Positions 14,924 to 22,866 of a stretch of DNA of 56,241 bases are shown here, piece after piece. Origin of the DNA: Candidatus Alcium sp. F082 (GTDB taxonomy: Bacteria; Bacteroidota; Bacteroidia; Bacteroidales; F082). The position numbers and the translations under genes were made by a program. The stretch is taken from assembly GCA_001543395.1 (NCBI GenBank), contig LPNG01000014.1, forward strand, positions 16,359 through 72,599. The letters are read 5' to 3'. The notes under the pieces are model-generated. The model saw only the letters and a list, made by a program, of their open reading frames with translations, ran no database searches and was not told the DNA's origin. The first letter of the stretch is position 1. Each line of letters opens with the position of its first letter.

Positions 14924-17377
14924 ATGAAAAAGCGTGTTTTTATCCTATTCGCACTCATTGGGTGCTTCATTATGCCAGGCTTGGCGCAAAACAAAGTGAC
15001 GGGAACCATCGTCGAGGAAGCCAACGGCAAGGTCATTCCCTTTGTCAATGTGGGTCTGTTCCGTCAGGCCGACAGCGTCTTCGTGAGCGGTGCGGCCTCC
15101 GACGACAAAGGCCATTTTGAATTGTTAGCGCCCAACGGCGACTACCGTCTGGCGGTCTCAGCCATCGGTTTCCAGACTTTTGAACAGATGCTTACCGTGA
15201 AGGGCAACCAAGATCTTGGTAAACTGCAACTCAAGGAAGGCTCCACCAAACTTAGTGAGGTGACCATCACCGAGAAGCGTCCTTTGTTCGCTGTGGAAGG
15301 GGAGAAGACCATGTATAACGTTGCTGAAGACAACAGCATTCAAACGGGTACGCTTTCGGATGCTTTGCAGAACGCTCCCGGCGTGAGTGTCGACGTGGAG
15401 GGCAACATTAGCCTTCGCGGCACATCAAGTGTGGAGGTGTGGATCAATGATAAACCTTCACACATGACCGCCGAGAACCTCAAGACCTACATCCAGACCT
15501 TGCCCGCCAACAGCATCGACCATGTGGAGGTCATCACCAACCCCTCAGCACGCTATGGTTCCAAGGCCGATGGCATCATCAACATCGTGACCAACGCTAA
15601 AATCCAGAAAAACGAGTTTTTCAGCTTCGGTGTGAACGTCTCAACCCATCCTTATATAGACCCTTGGGCTTCCTATGTTTGGTCGAACGACAAGCTGACG
15701 GTCAATGCCTACATCAACGGCAGCTATTCCGATTGGAAAGGTAATTCCTTCGTGGACCAGTCGCTGTTCAACGCGAGCGGAGCCCTCGCCAATCATGAAA
15801 TCGATAGTACGCTTTTCAAAAACAAGATGTATGGTTTGGGTGGTTTCTTCAGCGTTGATTATGAGATTGATACAGCAAATAGTTTGAATGTGTGGCTGAG
15901 CGGATGGCCTAATTGGGGTGACGCTATCAACAACACTTCTTTCTTTAGGGAGGAGTATCTGCCCAATGTGCTGACCACCGATATGCGCGAAAGCACTAAT
16001 GGCAGAAGCAGTCAATACTTCGCTAATTATGGACTGTATTACCAACACAAGTTCAACAACGAAGGCCATAACCTTTCCGTCAGTGTCAATGGGATGAGCT
16101 TCGGTGGAGGCGAAAATGGCGAAGTTACAAGGAAATTTACTTTGCCTATGGACTACACCCGTGTGTTGCGCCAAAACAGCCTCTACCATTCCACGGGCGT
16201 CGAGGGCGAGGTTGTCTACAACCATCCTTATTCTGAGAACGGAGAGATTTCGGTGGGTTATACTATTGGCTATGATCCTGAGCATCAAAGTCTTGTCACC
16301 GACACTGTGATCAATCCTAATTCGGATAAAGAGGCATGGGAGTGGGACAAAGACGTCTACCGTACCTACAATGCCAAGTTCACCGAATTAAACAACGAAG
16401 CCTTTATTACCTTGCAGCACAAGTTTGGTGGCTTTACCGTGAAGCCGGGCATCCGCTTTGTCAGCGAGCTGGTCAAAGGTGCCTATCCCGACTCCTCGCA
16501 ATACAACTTCAATAAGCATTTCTTCAGCGTGAGGCCTTCGCTCCACCTGTCTTATCGCACCAAGTCGATGCATAACTTCAGCTTGAGCTACACGCGCCGC
16601 ATTGCTGCCCCTGGAGCTGAGCAGTTGAGCCGTTTCCCCATGTATCATGAGGACAACTACAGCAGTGGTAATCCTGAGCTGGATCGCATCTTCACCAATG
16701 CTTTCGAAGCTGGCTGGACCAAGTATTGGAACAACTTCGGTTCCATTGGACTGTCGGCCTATTATCGTGGCAAGACCAATAATGTCGATAGGATTACGGT
16801 CTCGAATTACCATTGGCTCTATGGTCGCGTGGTGCCTTATAGCTATCCTGTCAATGTCGGCAAAAGCCATAATGCGGGCTTTGAGTACAATATGATGTAC
16901 CGTCCGAACGGTTTCTTCAACCTGCGTTTCTATGCTAATCTGTATGATTCCTATATCAAGACGGAGTATGAGGGACATGAATATGAAAGCGACATGTGGT
17001 CTTACAGCTTCCGCCTCAACATGTGGGCCAAGTTGTGGAACAAACTGGAATTGACGGCTTCGGGCTACTATAGCTCACCGACGCAATCCTTGTTTAGCGA
17101 GCGTCAAGGCTATTTTGGTGTTGATGCGGGTCTGCGTGCCGATTTCTTCGACCGTAAGTTGTCGGTTTTCGTCAATGCCAACGACATCTTTAACACCAAT
17201 CGCTTTGGGCATTCGAACAACAGCCCGTATGTGCAGTCGAACTCCTCCTACAAATACAACAGCCGTAGCGTTGCTGTCGGTGTGACCTTCCGCTTCGGTA
17301 AGATGGAACTGGAACAGATGGCCCGTCAAGGCGGCGAAGGCGCCCCAAGCGCTCCTCAAGGCATGGGCGGGATGTAA
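14924..17377 (+). CDS. TonB-dependent receptor-like outer membrane beta-barrel protein
   Basis: The 817-residue protein has a signal peptide (ending MPGLAQ), a carboxypeptidase-regulatory-like domain (about 24-100, VTGTIVEEANGKVIPFVNVG), a plug domain (about 115-225, SDALQNAPGVSVDVEGNISL then RGTSSVEVWINDKP and ARYGSKADGIINIVTN), and a barrel. It ends unusually with a low-complexity tail QGGEGAPSAPQGMGGM rather than a terminal aromatic strand; the last barrel strand is probably SVAVGVTFRFGKME at about 778-791. This fits the outer-membrane-beta-barrel (OMP_b-brl_3) receptors whose substrates are usually unknown. It has its own promoter. Confidence 0.87.
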   Translation: MKKRVFILFALIGCFIMPGLAQNKVTGTIVEEANGKVIPFVNVGLFRQADSVFVSGAASDDKGHFELLAPNGDYRLAVSAIGFQTFEQMLTVKGNQDLGKLQLKEGSTKLSEVTITEKRPLFAVEGEKTMYNVAEDNSIQTGTLSDALQNAPGVSVDVEGNISLRGTSSVEVWINDKPSHMTAENLKTYIQTLPANSIDHVEVITNPSARYGSKADGIINIVTNAKIQKNEFFSFGVNVSTHPYIDPWASYVWSNDKLTVNAYINGSYSDWKGNSFVDQSLFNASGALANHEIDSTLFKNKMYGLGGFFSVDYEIDTANSLNVWLSGWPNWGDAINNTSFFREEYLPNVLTTDMRESTNGRSSQYFANYGLYYQHKFNNEGHNLSVSVNGMSFGGGENGEVTRKFTLPMDYTRVLRQNSLYHSTGVEGEVVYNHPYSENGEISVGYTIGYDPEHQSLVTDTVINPNSDKEAWEWDKDVYRTYNAKFTELNNEAFITLQHKFGGFTVKPGIRFVSELVKGAYPDSSQYNFNKHFFSVRPSLHLSYRTKSMHNFSLSYTRRIAAPGAEQLSRFPMYHEDNYSSGNPELDRIFTNAFEAGWTKYWNNFGSIGLSAYYRGKTNNVDRITVSNYHWLYGRVVPYSYPVNVGKSHNAGFEYNMMYRPNGFFNLRFYANLYDSYIKTEYEGHEYESDMWSYSFRLNMWAKLWNKLELTASGYYSSPTQSLFSERQGYFGVDAGLRADFFDRKLSVFVNANDIFNTNRFGHSNNSPYVQSNSSYKYNSRSVAVGVTFRFGKMELEQMARQGGEGAPSAPQGMGGM

Positions 17378-17381
17378 AATG

Positions 17382-17509
17382 AGATTCCCTGCGGGAATGG
17401 CTTAATGTTTGTTTTGTAAACTGCGGCGGTATGTGACGTTTACGATTTGTAGACATCATTTACCGCCGCTTTGTAACATGCAATTACAATCCATTCCCGC
17501 AGGGAATCT
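17382..17509. repeat. Nested inverted-repeat element after the receptor gene
   Basis: The outer arms are perfect 19-mers: AGATTCCCTGCGGGAATGG (17382-17400) and its complement at 17491-17509. Inner 9-bp arms GCGGCGGTA (17423-17431) and TACCGCCGC (17461-17469) are also perfect. Each outer arm is itself nearly palindromic (ATTCCC-TGC-GGGAAT). The whole can fold into a long hairpin. It may be a REP doublet or miniature inverted-repeat element, or serve as a terminator for the receptor gene. Confidence 0.75.
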
Positions 17510-17579
17510 ACTTATTGTGTTGACATTTTTTTGCCTAAAAACGGATAAAAATCAACAAATAAATCCTATAATTTTGGCA

Positions 17580-17687
17580 ATTTCGCCACAAAAAAGCCCA
17601 AATTTCGCCACAAATAGCCGATTTTCGCCACATTCGGCCCGTATTCGGCACATTTTTCCTGCGGTGTGAAGTGATGCTGTACTTTTG
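17580..17687 (+). promoter_or_regulatory. fabH promoter with three upstream direct repeats
   Basis: TACTTTTG at 17680-17687 is the -7 box. Upstream, TTTCGCCACA is present three times, with its CGCCAC core at 17584, 17606 and 17626 (spacing 22 and 20 bases, about two helical turns). This is the layout of an operator array bound by a regulator on one face of the DNA. The regulator is unknown. A lipid-responsive repressor would make sense before a fatty-acid operon, but that is inference. Confidence 0.5.
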
Positions 17688-17734
17688 CGGCGTTTTAAAA
17701 TTGAAGACGAGTTTTTAATCTAATCGAAAACGAA

Positions 17735-18688
17735 ATGAAAATAATTGGAACTGGAAGTTCATTGCCATCGCTTACCGTTACCAACGATGACTTGGCAACT
17801 TTTTTGGACACTAACGATGCTTGGATATCCTCACGTACGGGGATTCAGGCTCGTCACCTATTATCTACAGAATCTTTGTATGACTTGGCCGTTGACGCTT
17901 CCAACAAGGCTATCCAAGCCTCTGGATTACGTCCTGACCAGATAGATTTCCTTTTGGTCTCAAATGTTGCCAACCAACATGTCACCCCAGGTCTTAGCTG
18001 CATCATCCAAAAACGTATTGGTGTCACTTGTGCAGGACTCGACATCAATGTGGCTTGTGCTGGTTTTGTCAACGCCCTGATGCTTGCCGATAGTATGATC
18101 AAGGCAGGCCATGCCAAGAATATACTGATTGTGTGTGCTGAAGAGCCCACGAAATACTGCAACTGGCACGAGCGTGACTGTAGTGTATTGTTTGGCGACG
18201 GCGCAGGTGCCGTGGTACTGACCGAAGGCAATGCCTTCAAAGACGTGAAACTTACCATGATCAGCGATCGTGATGTACTTTACTATGAGCGTGGCATGGA
18301 GACGACGCCTTTCGAACAGCATTATGTGAAAGGTCAACCCTTGGTGATGAAAGGCAAAGAATTGTTCAAGACCGCCGTCACTGAATCGGCCAAAGACATC
18401 CAAAATGTGCTGGATTATAACCATCTGACCCACGAGGATATCACTTGGTTCATGCTGCATCAGGCCAACAAGCGTATCATCGAAGGCATTCGCCACATCA
18501 TCGGTGGTCCTGAGGAAAAATATCCGACCGTCATCGAGAAGTATGGCAACACCTCATCGGCCAGCATCCCGATCATGCTTGACGAGATGTTGAGAGCAGG
18601 CAAGATCAAAGAAGGAGACAAAATCATCATGAGTGCCTTTGGCGCTGGTTTCGTTTCTGCTGCTTGCTTGTGGGAATGGGAGTTTTAA
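17735..18688 (+). CDS. fabH: Beta-ketoacyl-ACP synthase III
   Basis: FabH starts fatty acid synthesis by condensing acetyl-CoA (or a branched primer) with malonyl-ACP. The 317-residue protein carries the catalytic triad: Cys108 in NVACAGF, His242 in MLHQANKRI and Asn272 in YGNTSSAS. It is the first gene of fabH-fabF-fabZ-acpP-fabG, all on the plus strand. It has a promoter with upstream repeats. Many Bacteroidetes carry more than one FabH-like enzyme, and whether this set is the housekeeping pathway or a dedicated lipid pathway cannot be decided here. Confidence 0.9.
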   Translation: MKIIGTGSSLPSLTVTNDDLATFLDTNDAWISSRTGIQARHLLSTESLYDLAVDASNKAIQASGLRPDQIDFLLVSNVANQHVTPGLSCIIQKRIGVTCAGLDINVACAGFVNALMLADSMIKAGHAKNILIVCAEEPTKYCNWHERDCSVLFGDGAGAVVLTEGNAFKDVKLTMISDRDVLYYERGMETTPFEQHYVKGQPLVMKGKELFKTAVTESAKDIQNVLDYNHLTHEDITWFMLHQANKRIIEGIRHIIGGPEEKYPTVIEKYGNTSSASIPIMLDEMLRAGKIKEGDKIIMSAFGAGFVSAACLWEWEF

Positions 18689-18690
18689 TA

Positions 18691-18718
18691 GTTTAGAGTT
18701 TAGAGTTTAGAGTTTAGA
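18691..18718 (+). repeat. Heptamer array before fabF
   Basis: GTTTAGA is repeated four times without error, filling the fabH-fabF gap and ending four bases before the fabF ATG. Loss or gain of a unit would change the spacing to the start codon. Confidence 0.9.
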
Positions 18719-18722
18719 GAAA

Positions 18723-19973
18723 ATGGAAAACAATAACAATATTAGAAGAGTAGTTATAACGGGCATGGGTGCCGTTTCGCCCATTGGCAACGACCTGCCT
18801 ACTATTTGGGATAACCTGATGAAGGGCTATTGCGGCATCGACTTCATCAAATCATTTGACACCACGGATCTTCCCGTGAAGATTGCGGCCGAGCTGAAGG
18901 ATTTCGACCCTGAGGTCTTGGGCGTTGACAAAGGCTTTGTCAAGCGCAACGACCGTTTCGCTATCTATGCCATGGCAGCTGCCTATCAAGCCATGAAGGA
19001 CAACGAAAACCTACAAATGGATCCTGGTCGTTTGGGCGTGTATGTTGGCTCAGGCATCGGCGGATTCGATACCATCCTGCGTGAAGTGAAGAAATACAAT
19101 GAAGAAGGTGCCCGATGGATTTCGCCTTTGATGATCCCAACGATGATTGGCAATATGGCTTCGGGCAGTGTGGCCATCCGTTACAACGCACAAGGTCCCT
19201 GCCTACCTATCGTGACGGCTTGTGCCACGGGTACCCATTCCATTGGTGAGGCCTATCGCGCCATCAAACACGGCTATGCCGATGCCATCATCTCGGGTGG
19301 CACCGAAGCTGGCATCAATCCTGTCGCCATCGCCGGCTTTGCCAACTGCAAGGCATTGACCAAGTCGGAAGACCCGCTGAGAGCCTCGTTGCCGTTCAAT
19401 AAAAATCGTGCAGGTTTTGTCATTTCCGAGGGCTCTGGCATCATCCTCCTAGAGGAATACGAACACGCTAAGCAACGCGGCGCGACAATCTATGCCGAGC
19501 TTTGTGGCTATGGCAACTCTTGCGATGCCTATCACAACACGGCTCCGCGTCCCGACGGCACCACTCAAAGCCTGGCCATCAAGCAGGCTCTCGAAGAAGC
19601 CCAATTCAAGGCTGGCGAGAGCATCTACATCAACGCCCACGGTACGGGTACCCCGATGAACGACAGCGGCGAGACCAAGGCTATCAAGATTGCCATGGGT
19701 GAGGAAGAAGCCCACAAGGCACATATCAGCTCCACGAAGTCGGAGATGGGCCATGCCCTCGGCGCCGCTGGTGCCATCGAGCTTATCATCAGTGTGATGG
19801 CTCTGAACAACGGTATTGTACCTCCGACCATCGGCTTGGATGAACCCGACCCGGAATGTGACCTTGACTATACGCCTAACAAACCTCTCAAGGTGGATTT
19901 GGACATCGCCATCTCCAACTCCTTGGGCTTCGGCGGACATAATGCATGTTTGGCAGTACGTAAAGTGAAATAA
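18723..19973 (+). CDS. fabF: Beta-ketoacyl-ACP synthase II
   Basis: FabF elongates acyl-ACP by condensing it with malonyl-ACP in the cytoplasm. The 416-residue length is typical. The catalytic residues are visible: Cys167 in VTACATG, His306 in NAHGTGT and His344 in EMGHALGAAGA. The N-terminus (RRVVITGMGAVSPIGND) and C-terminus (ISNSLGFGGHNACL) match the family. The start at 18723 follows the heptamer array. FabZ follows 19 bases later. Confidence 0.95.
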   Translation: MENNNNIRRVVITGMGAVSPIGNDLPTIWDNLMKGYCGIDFIKSFDTTDLPVKIAAELKDFDPEVLGVDKGFVKRNDRFAIYAMAAAYQAMKDNENLQMDPGRLGVYVGSGIGGFDTILREVKKYNEEGARWISPLMIPTMIGNMASGSVAIRYNAQGPCLPIVTACATGTHSIGEAYRAIKHGYADAIISGGTEAGINPVAIAGFANCKALTKSEDPLRASLPFNKNRAGFVISEGSGIILLEEYEHAKQRGATIYAELCGYGNSCDAYHNTAPRPDGTTQSLAIKQALEEAQFKAGESIYINAHGTGTPMNDSGETKAIKIAMGEEEAHKAHISSTKSEMGHALGAAGAIELIISVMALNNGIVPPTIGLDEPDPECDLDYTPNKPLKVDLDIAISNSLGFGGHNACLAVRKVK

Positions 19974-19992
19974 CAACACAACAATCAACTAT

Positions 19993-20418
19993 ATGAACAG
20001 AGACGAAATCAAACAGTATCTCCCGCACCGCGAGCCTATGCTCCTGGTCGACGAGATGACCCTCGACGAGAACCATGTGGCCCATTCCAAGTACCATGTG
20101 ACGGGCGAGGAGTTTTTCCTGAAAGGCCATTTCCCTGGTGAACCCGTCGTGCCTGGCGTCATCCTTTGTGAGATCATGGCCCAGTCGTGCGCCCTGCTGA
20201 TGAAGGACGACCTCATCGGCAAGCTGACTTTCTATACCGGTATCGATAAGGTGCGTTTCAAGAACAGCGTCAAGCCGGGCGACACCGTCGAGGTGGAAGC
20301 CACGTTGACCTATCATCGTGCCAACATCTACATCTGCTCCGCAATGCTCAGCGTAGGTGGAAAGATGTGCGTAAAAGGCGAACTTTCTTTCGCTTTATTG
20401 CCGGATACGAGAAAATAA
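19993..20418 (+). CDS. fabZ: 3-hydroxyacyl-ACP dehydratase, FabZ-like hotdog protein
   Basis: It dehydrates 3-hydroxyacyl-ACP to trans-2-enoyl-ACP. The 141-residue protein has the FabZ start motif YLPHREPMLLVDE and the active-site helix GHFPGEPVVPGVILCEIMAQ with catalytic His46 and Glu60. In many Bacteroidetes the main FabZ is fused to LpxC, so a separate copy here hints at a dedicated set, although this is inference. It lies between fabF and acpP in one operon. Confidence 0.87.
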   Translation: MNRDEIKQYLPHREPMLLVDEMTLDENHVAHSKYHVTGEEFFLKGHFPGEPVVPGVILCEIMAQSCALLMKDDLIGKLTFYTGIDKVRFKNSVKPGDTVEVEATLTYHRANIYICSAMLSVGGKMCVKGELSFALLPDTRK

Positions 20419-20421
20419 TTG

Positions 20422-20429
20422 TAATTTTG
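20422..20429 (+). promoter_or_regulatory. Internal -7 box directly before acpP
   Basis: TAATTTTG fits TAnnTTTG and ends six bases before the acpP ATG at 20436. If used, the transcript would start at or next to the start codon, giving an almost leaderless mRNA and extra ACP expression within the operon. Confidence 0.4.
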
Positions 20430-20435
20430 TGCATT

Positions 20436-20681
20436 ATGGCTACGATACAAGACAAGACGAGGGCGTTGATTGCTACCAAGCTGAATCTTAGCGAGAGCGA
20501 GATTACGCCAGAGAAGAACTTCTTCAACGATTTGGGTGCCGATTCGTTGGATTTCGTCGAGCTTTCTATGATTCTGGAACACGAATTCAACGTGAAGTTC
20601 ACCGAAGACGACACGGCCAAGGTCAAGACCGTCGGCGACTTGTATGAACTGATTGAAAGATACAAAAACAAAACCAAATAA
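20436..20681 (+). CDS. acpP: Acyl carrier protein
   Basis: The 81-residue acidic protein holds the phosphopantetheine attachment site Ser37 in LGADSLDFVEL. It carries growing acyl chains as thioesters. The start chosen is the ATG at 20436; an upstream in-frame ATG at 20367 lies inside fabZ and adds no family sequence. The C-terminus (YKNKTK) is basic, differing from the usual acidic end of housekeeping AcpP, which may mean a specialised ACP. Confidence 0.93.
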   Translation: MATIQDKTRALIATKLNLSESEITPEKNFFNDLGADSLDFVELSMILEHEFNVKFTEDDTAKVKTVGDLYELIERYKNKTK

Positions 20682-20691
20682 AAGAGAAACC

Positions 20692-21397
20692 ATGGGATTA
20701 TTAGACAATAAAGTGGCTCTGATTACGGGAGCCGGTCGTGGCATCGGCAAGGCCATCGCCTTGCGTTTTGCCCAGGAAGGCTGCAACATCGCCTTCACCG
20801 ATATCGCCCTGAACGATGTCGTCATGGAAACGGAAAAGGAGCTGCAAGCTTTGGGCATCAAGGCTAAAGCATACGCCTCCAATGCTGCCAACTTTGAGGA
20901 GACACACCAGGTCGTCGACGAAATCGTCAAGGACTTCGGTCGCATCGATATCCTTGTCAACAATGCAGGTATCACCAAGCGTCATCAACGTGAACCTCAA
21001 GTCGGTGTTCAACTTCACCAAGGCTGTGCAGCCCGTCATGTGGAAGCAGGCTGGTGGCAGTGTCATCAACATGAGCTCCGTGGTGGGTGTCTCGGGCAAT
21101 GCCAACCAATGCAACTACAGCGCCTCGAAGGCCGGTATCATTGGCTTCACCAAGAGTGCGGCCAAGGAGATGGGTGTGCGCAACATTCGTCACAACGCCA
21201 TTGCTCCTGGTTTCATCATCACGGCCATGACCAACGCCTTGCCTGAGGATGTTCGCAAACAATGGGAAAGCCTTATCCCGCTGCGTCGCGGTGGCACGCC
21301 CGAGGATGTGGCCAATGTGGCCCTCTTCCTCGCCTCCGACCTCAGCTCTTATGTCACGGGTCAGGTCATCCACTGCTGTGGCGGCATGAATTGCTAA
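20692..21397 (+). pseudogene. fabG: 3-oxoacyl-ACP reductase gene with internal deletion and frameshift
   Basis: FabG reduces 3-oxoacyl-ACP with NADPH. The N-terminal half from ATG 20692 has the Rossmann TGAGRGIG motif and VNNAGITK. The frame then shifts at about 20980. The next frame starts abruptly at [13 protein letters not shown] and carries the catalytic Tyr-Lys in NYSASKAG and a normal C-terminus ([11 protein letters not shown]). Usual FabG proteins have about 14 residues between GITK and VINVNL; only one base remains here, consistent with a 41-base deletion. The product from the first frame would lack the active site. Either the gene is dead (with another FabG elsewhere) or the assembly lost bases. 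A simple one-base sequencing error does not explain the missing residues. Confidence 0.85.
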
Positions 21398-21427
21398 GAA
21401 AACGAATTTTTGAAAACGATAGCAGAA

Positions 21428-21457
21428 GAAAAGCCTCGCCGTTTGGCGGGGCTTTTC
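21428..21457 (+). terminator. Terminator between the fab operon and the LytTR gene
   Basis: GAAAAGCCTCGCC (21428-21440) pairs with GGCGGGGCTTTTC (21445-21457) around the loop GTTT. A T-rich stretch lies on both strands, so it can serve both convergent genes. Confidence 0.85.
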
Positions 21458-21459
21458 AT

Positions 21460-22347
21460 TTATTTCTTGTTGAAGGCTTCCAGAACCTTCGCCGAATAGG
21501 TCTTTGAAACAGGCACTGATTCCAATCCCTCACGCTCAAAGTCGATGACAAAACCATCGGCTTCGTTGTGCAAGACGCTCACTTTCTTGATGTTGACGAT
21601 ATAGGAACGGTGGCATCGCATCAACGAGCTGGAATCTACACAGTTGTCGGCGATGGTCTGCATCTTGCAGCGCAGCATGTAACTCGCAATAGCCCCGCTG
21701 CGTTGGTAAAAGACATTGATATAGTTGTCCTCCGCCTTGATGTAGTAAAGGTTGTCGAGCTTGACGGACAACTTCAGGTTACCGTTGTTGTCCATCAGGT
21801 TGATGATCTCAGTGTGTTGGGGCATTACTTCGTCGTCCGATTCCACCGTGTCGCTCTTGGTGAGCATGAGGCGTTGCTGAGCGTCTTTCAGCAGGATGAC
21901 CAAGTCGGTGACCGTGTAGGGCACGCCTAATGCGACTAGGGTGATAAGGAAGCTTTTGGCCAAGATGTAGGCAAAACCATAGCTTTGGCCTCCTGTTGGC
22001 TGTATCTGGAAATAGGAGAGGAGGGTGTAAAACACCGCAATCAGCACGATTTCGAGGAAAAGCCATAGGATATAGAACCAAAACGGGAAATGGCGCATTT
22101 TCTTGACGAGCCATGTCATCAGCGTACGGCTGAGGGCAAGAAACAAGGTGCCAGTACCCACAAATGCCAGGGTGGTGAAGAAATAGCTTCCCTTTCCAAC
22201 TTGGAACCATGCAGTGGATGAAAATGGAACGTAGGCGGTAAGGAAAACGAGAGCAAACAATGTCGAGATGATAACGTTAATCGACTGGCTGACAGGCTCT
22301 GTCAGACACTCAGGCGTTTGCGTTATCAGTCGTTTTGGGTATTTCAT
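21460..22347 (-). CDS. Membrane-anchored LytTR-family transcription regulator
   Basis: The 295-residue protein starts at ATG 22347; a TTG further upstream would overlap the -7 box. Four hydrophobic helices (about 25-45, 58-75, 85-108, 125-150) precede a C-terminal LytTR DNA-binding domain (about 190-290) with NLYYIKAEDNYINVFY, MLRCKMQTI and LMRCHRSYIVNIKKV. LytTR proteins bind direct repeats upstream of target genes. Unlike classical LytR response regulators there is no receiver domain; the membrane part may sense the signal itself. It ends two bases after the shared terminator, convergent with fabG. Confidence 0.85.
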   Translation of the reverse strand: MKYPKRLITQTPECLTEPVSQSINVIISTLFALVFLTAYVPFSSTAWFQVGKGSYFFTTLAFVGTGTLFLALSRTLMTWLVKKMRHFPFWFYILWLFLEIVLIAVFYTLLSYFQIQPTGGQSYGFAYILAKSFLITLVALGVPYTVTDLVILLKDAQQRLMLTKSDTVESDDEVMPQHTEIINLMDNNGNLKLSVKLDNLYYIKAEDNYINVFYQRSGAIASYMLRCKMQTIADNCVDSSSLMRCHRSYIVNIKKVSVLHNEADGFVIDFEREGLESVPVSKTYSAKVLEAFNKK

Positions 22348-22368
22348 CGTTTGCTCTGGATTGGACGG

Positions 22369-22376
22369 CAAAGATA
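22369..22376 (-). promoter_or_regulatory. -7 promoter box for the LytTR gene
   Basis: Minus strand TATCTTTG fits TAnnTTTG and lies 21 bases before the ATG at 22347. It overlaps the extreme 5-prime alternative TTG start, which supports the ATG. Confidence 0.6.
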
Positions 22377-22386
22377 CAAAAAAACT

Positions 22387-22866
22387 CTAAATTCCAAATT
22401 CCTTCAAGACCTCCCAAACCAAAGAACCTTCAAACCCTTTCTGCATGGCGTAGGCAGCCAGCTTGCGTTTTTTCTCGAAATCGGAGGCGGCTTTTACGGT
22501 CTTGGCCTTTGTTTTTAGGATGTCAATAAGACGTTGGCGGTATGCCTCTTCGTCGGTTTGCCCTAAGGCTTCATCGATAAGCTCTTTGTCGATGCCTTTT
22601 TGGATAAGGTGGAAACGGATTTTGTTCATGCCCCAGCCGCTTTGGTTGACCTTGCCGCGCACAAAGCTTTTGGCGAACCTCTCGTTGTTGACGAAGCGGT
22701 TGTCCAAGAGGTAGTCTAGGATTTTGTTTTTCTCCTCTTCGGCGATGTCGTAGGTCTTCAGTTTGTCTTTGACATCCTTGACGCAACGCTCCTGGTAGGC
22801 ACAATACTTGGCCATCTTGTCCAACACTTGGTCGGGCGAGAGCGGTTTGGCAGGCGTTTTCGGCAT
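22387..22866 (-). CDS. recX: Regulatory protein RecX
   Basis: RecX binds RecA filaments and modulates recombination and the SOS response. The 159-residue protein is made of repeated three-helix units: QERCVKDVKDKLKTYDI and YLLDNRFVNNERFAKSFVRG (about 25-72), GWGMNKIRFHLIQKGI (about 77-92), and DFEKKRKLAAYAMQKGFE near the end. The start at 22866 overlaps the stop of the upstream PTS-like gene by one base (TGATG), so translation is probably coupled. recX is here away from recA. Confidence 0.85.
   Translation of the reverse strand: MPKTPAKPLSPDQVLDKMAKYCAYQERCVKDVKDKLKTYDIAEEEKNKILDYLLDNRFVNNERFAKSFVRGKVNQSGWGMNKIRFHLIQKGIDKELIDEALGQTDEEAYRQRLIDILKTKAKTVKAASDFEKKRKLAAYAMQKGFEGSLVWEVLKEFGI

Noticed and set aside
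20653-21397. Programmed frameshift in fabG
   Set aside because: About 14 residues of the conserved fold are missing at the junction and no slippery sequence is present, so a deletion explains it better.
17735-21397. Aryl-polyene or flexirubin biosynthesis cluster
   Set aside because: Only the five basic fatty-acid genes are present, with no ammonia-lyase, acyltransferase or ketosynthase pair typical of such clusters nearby.
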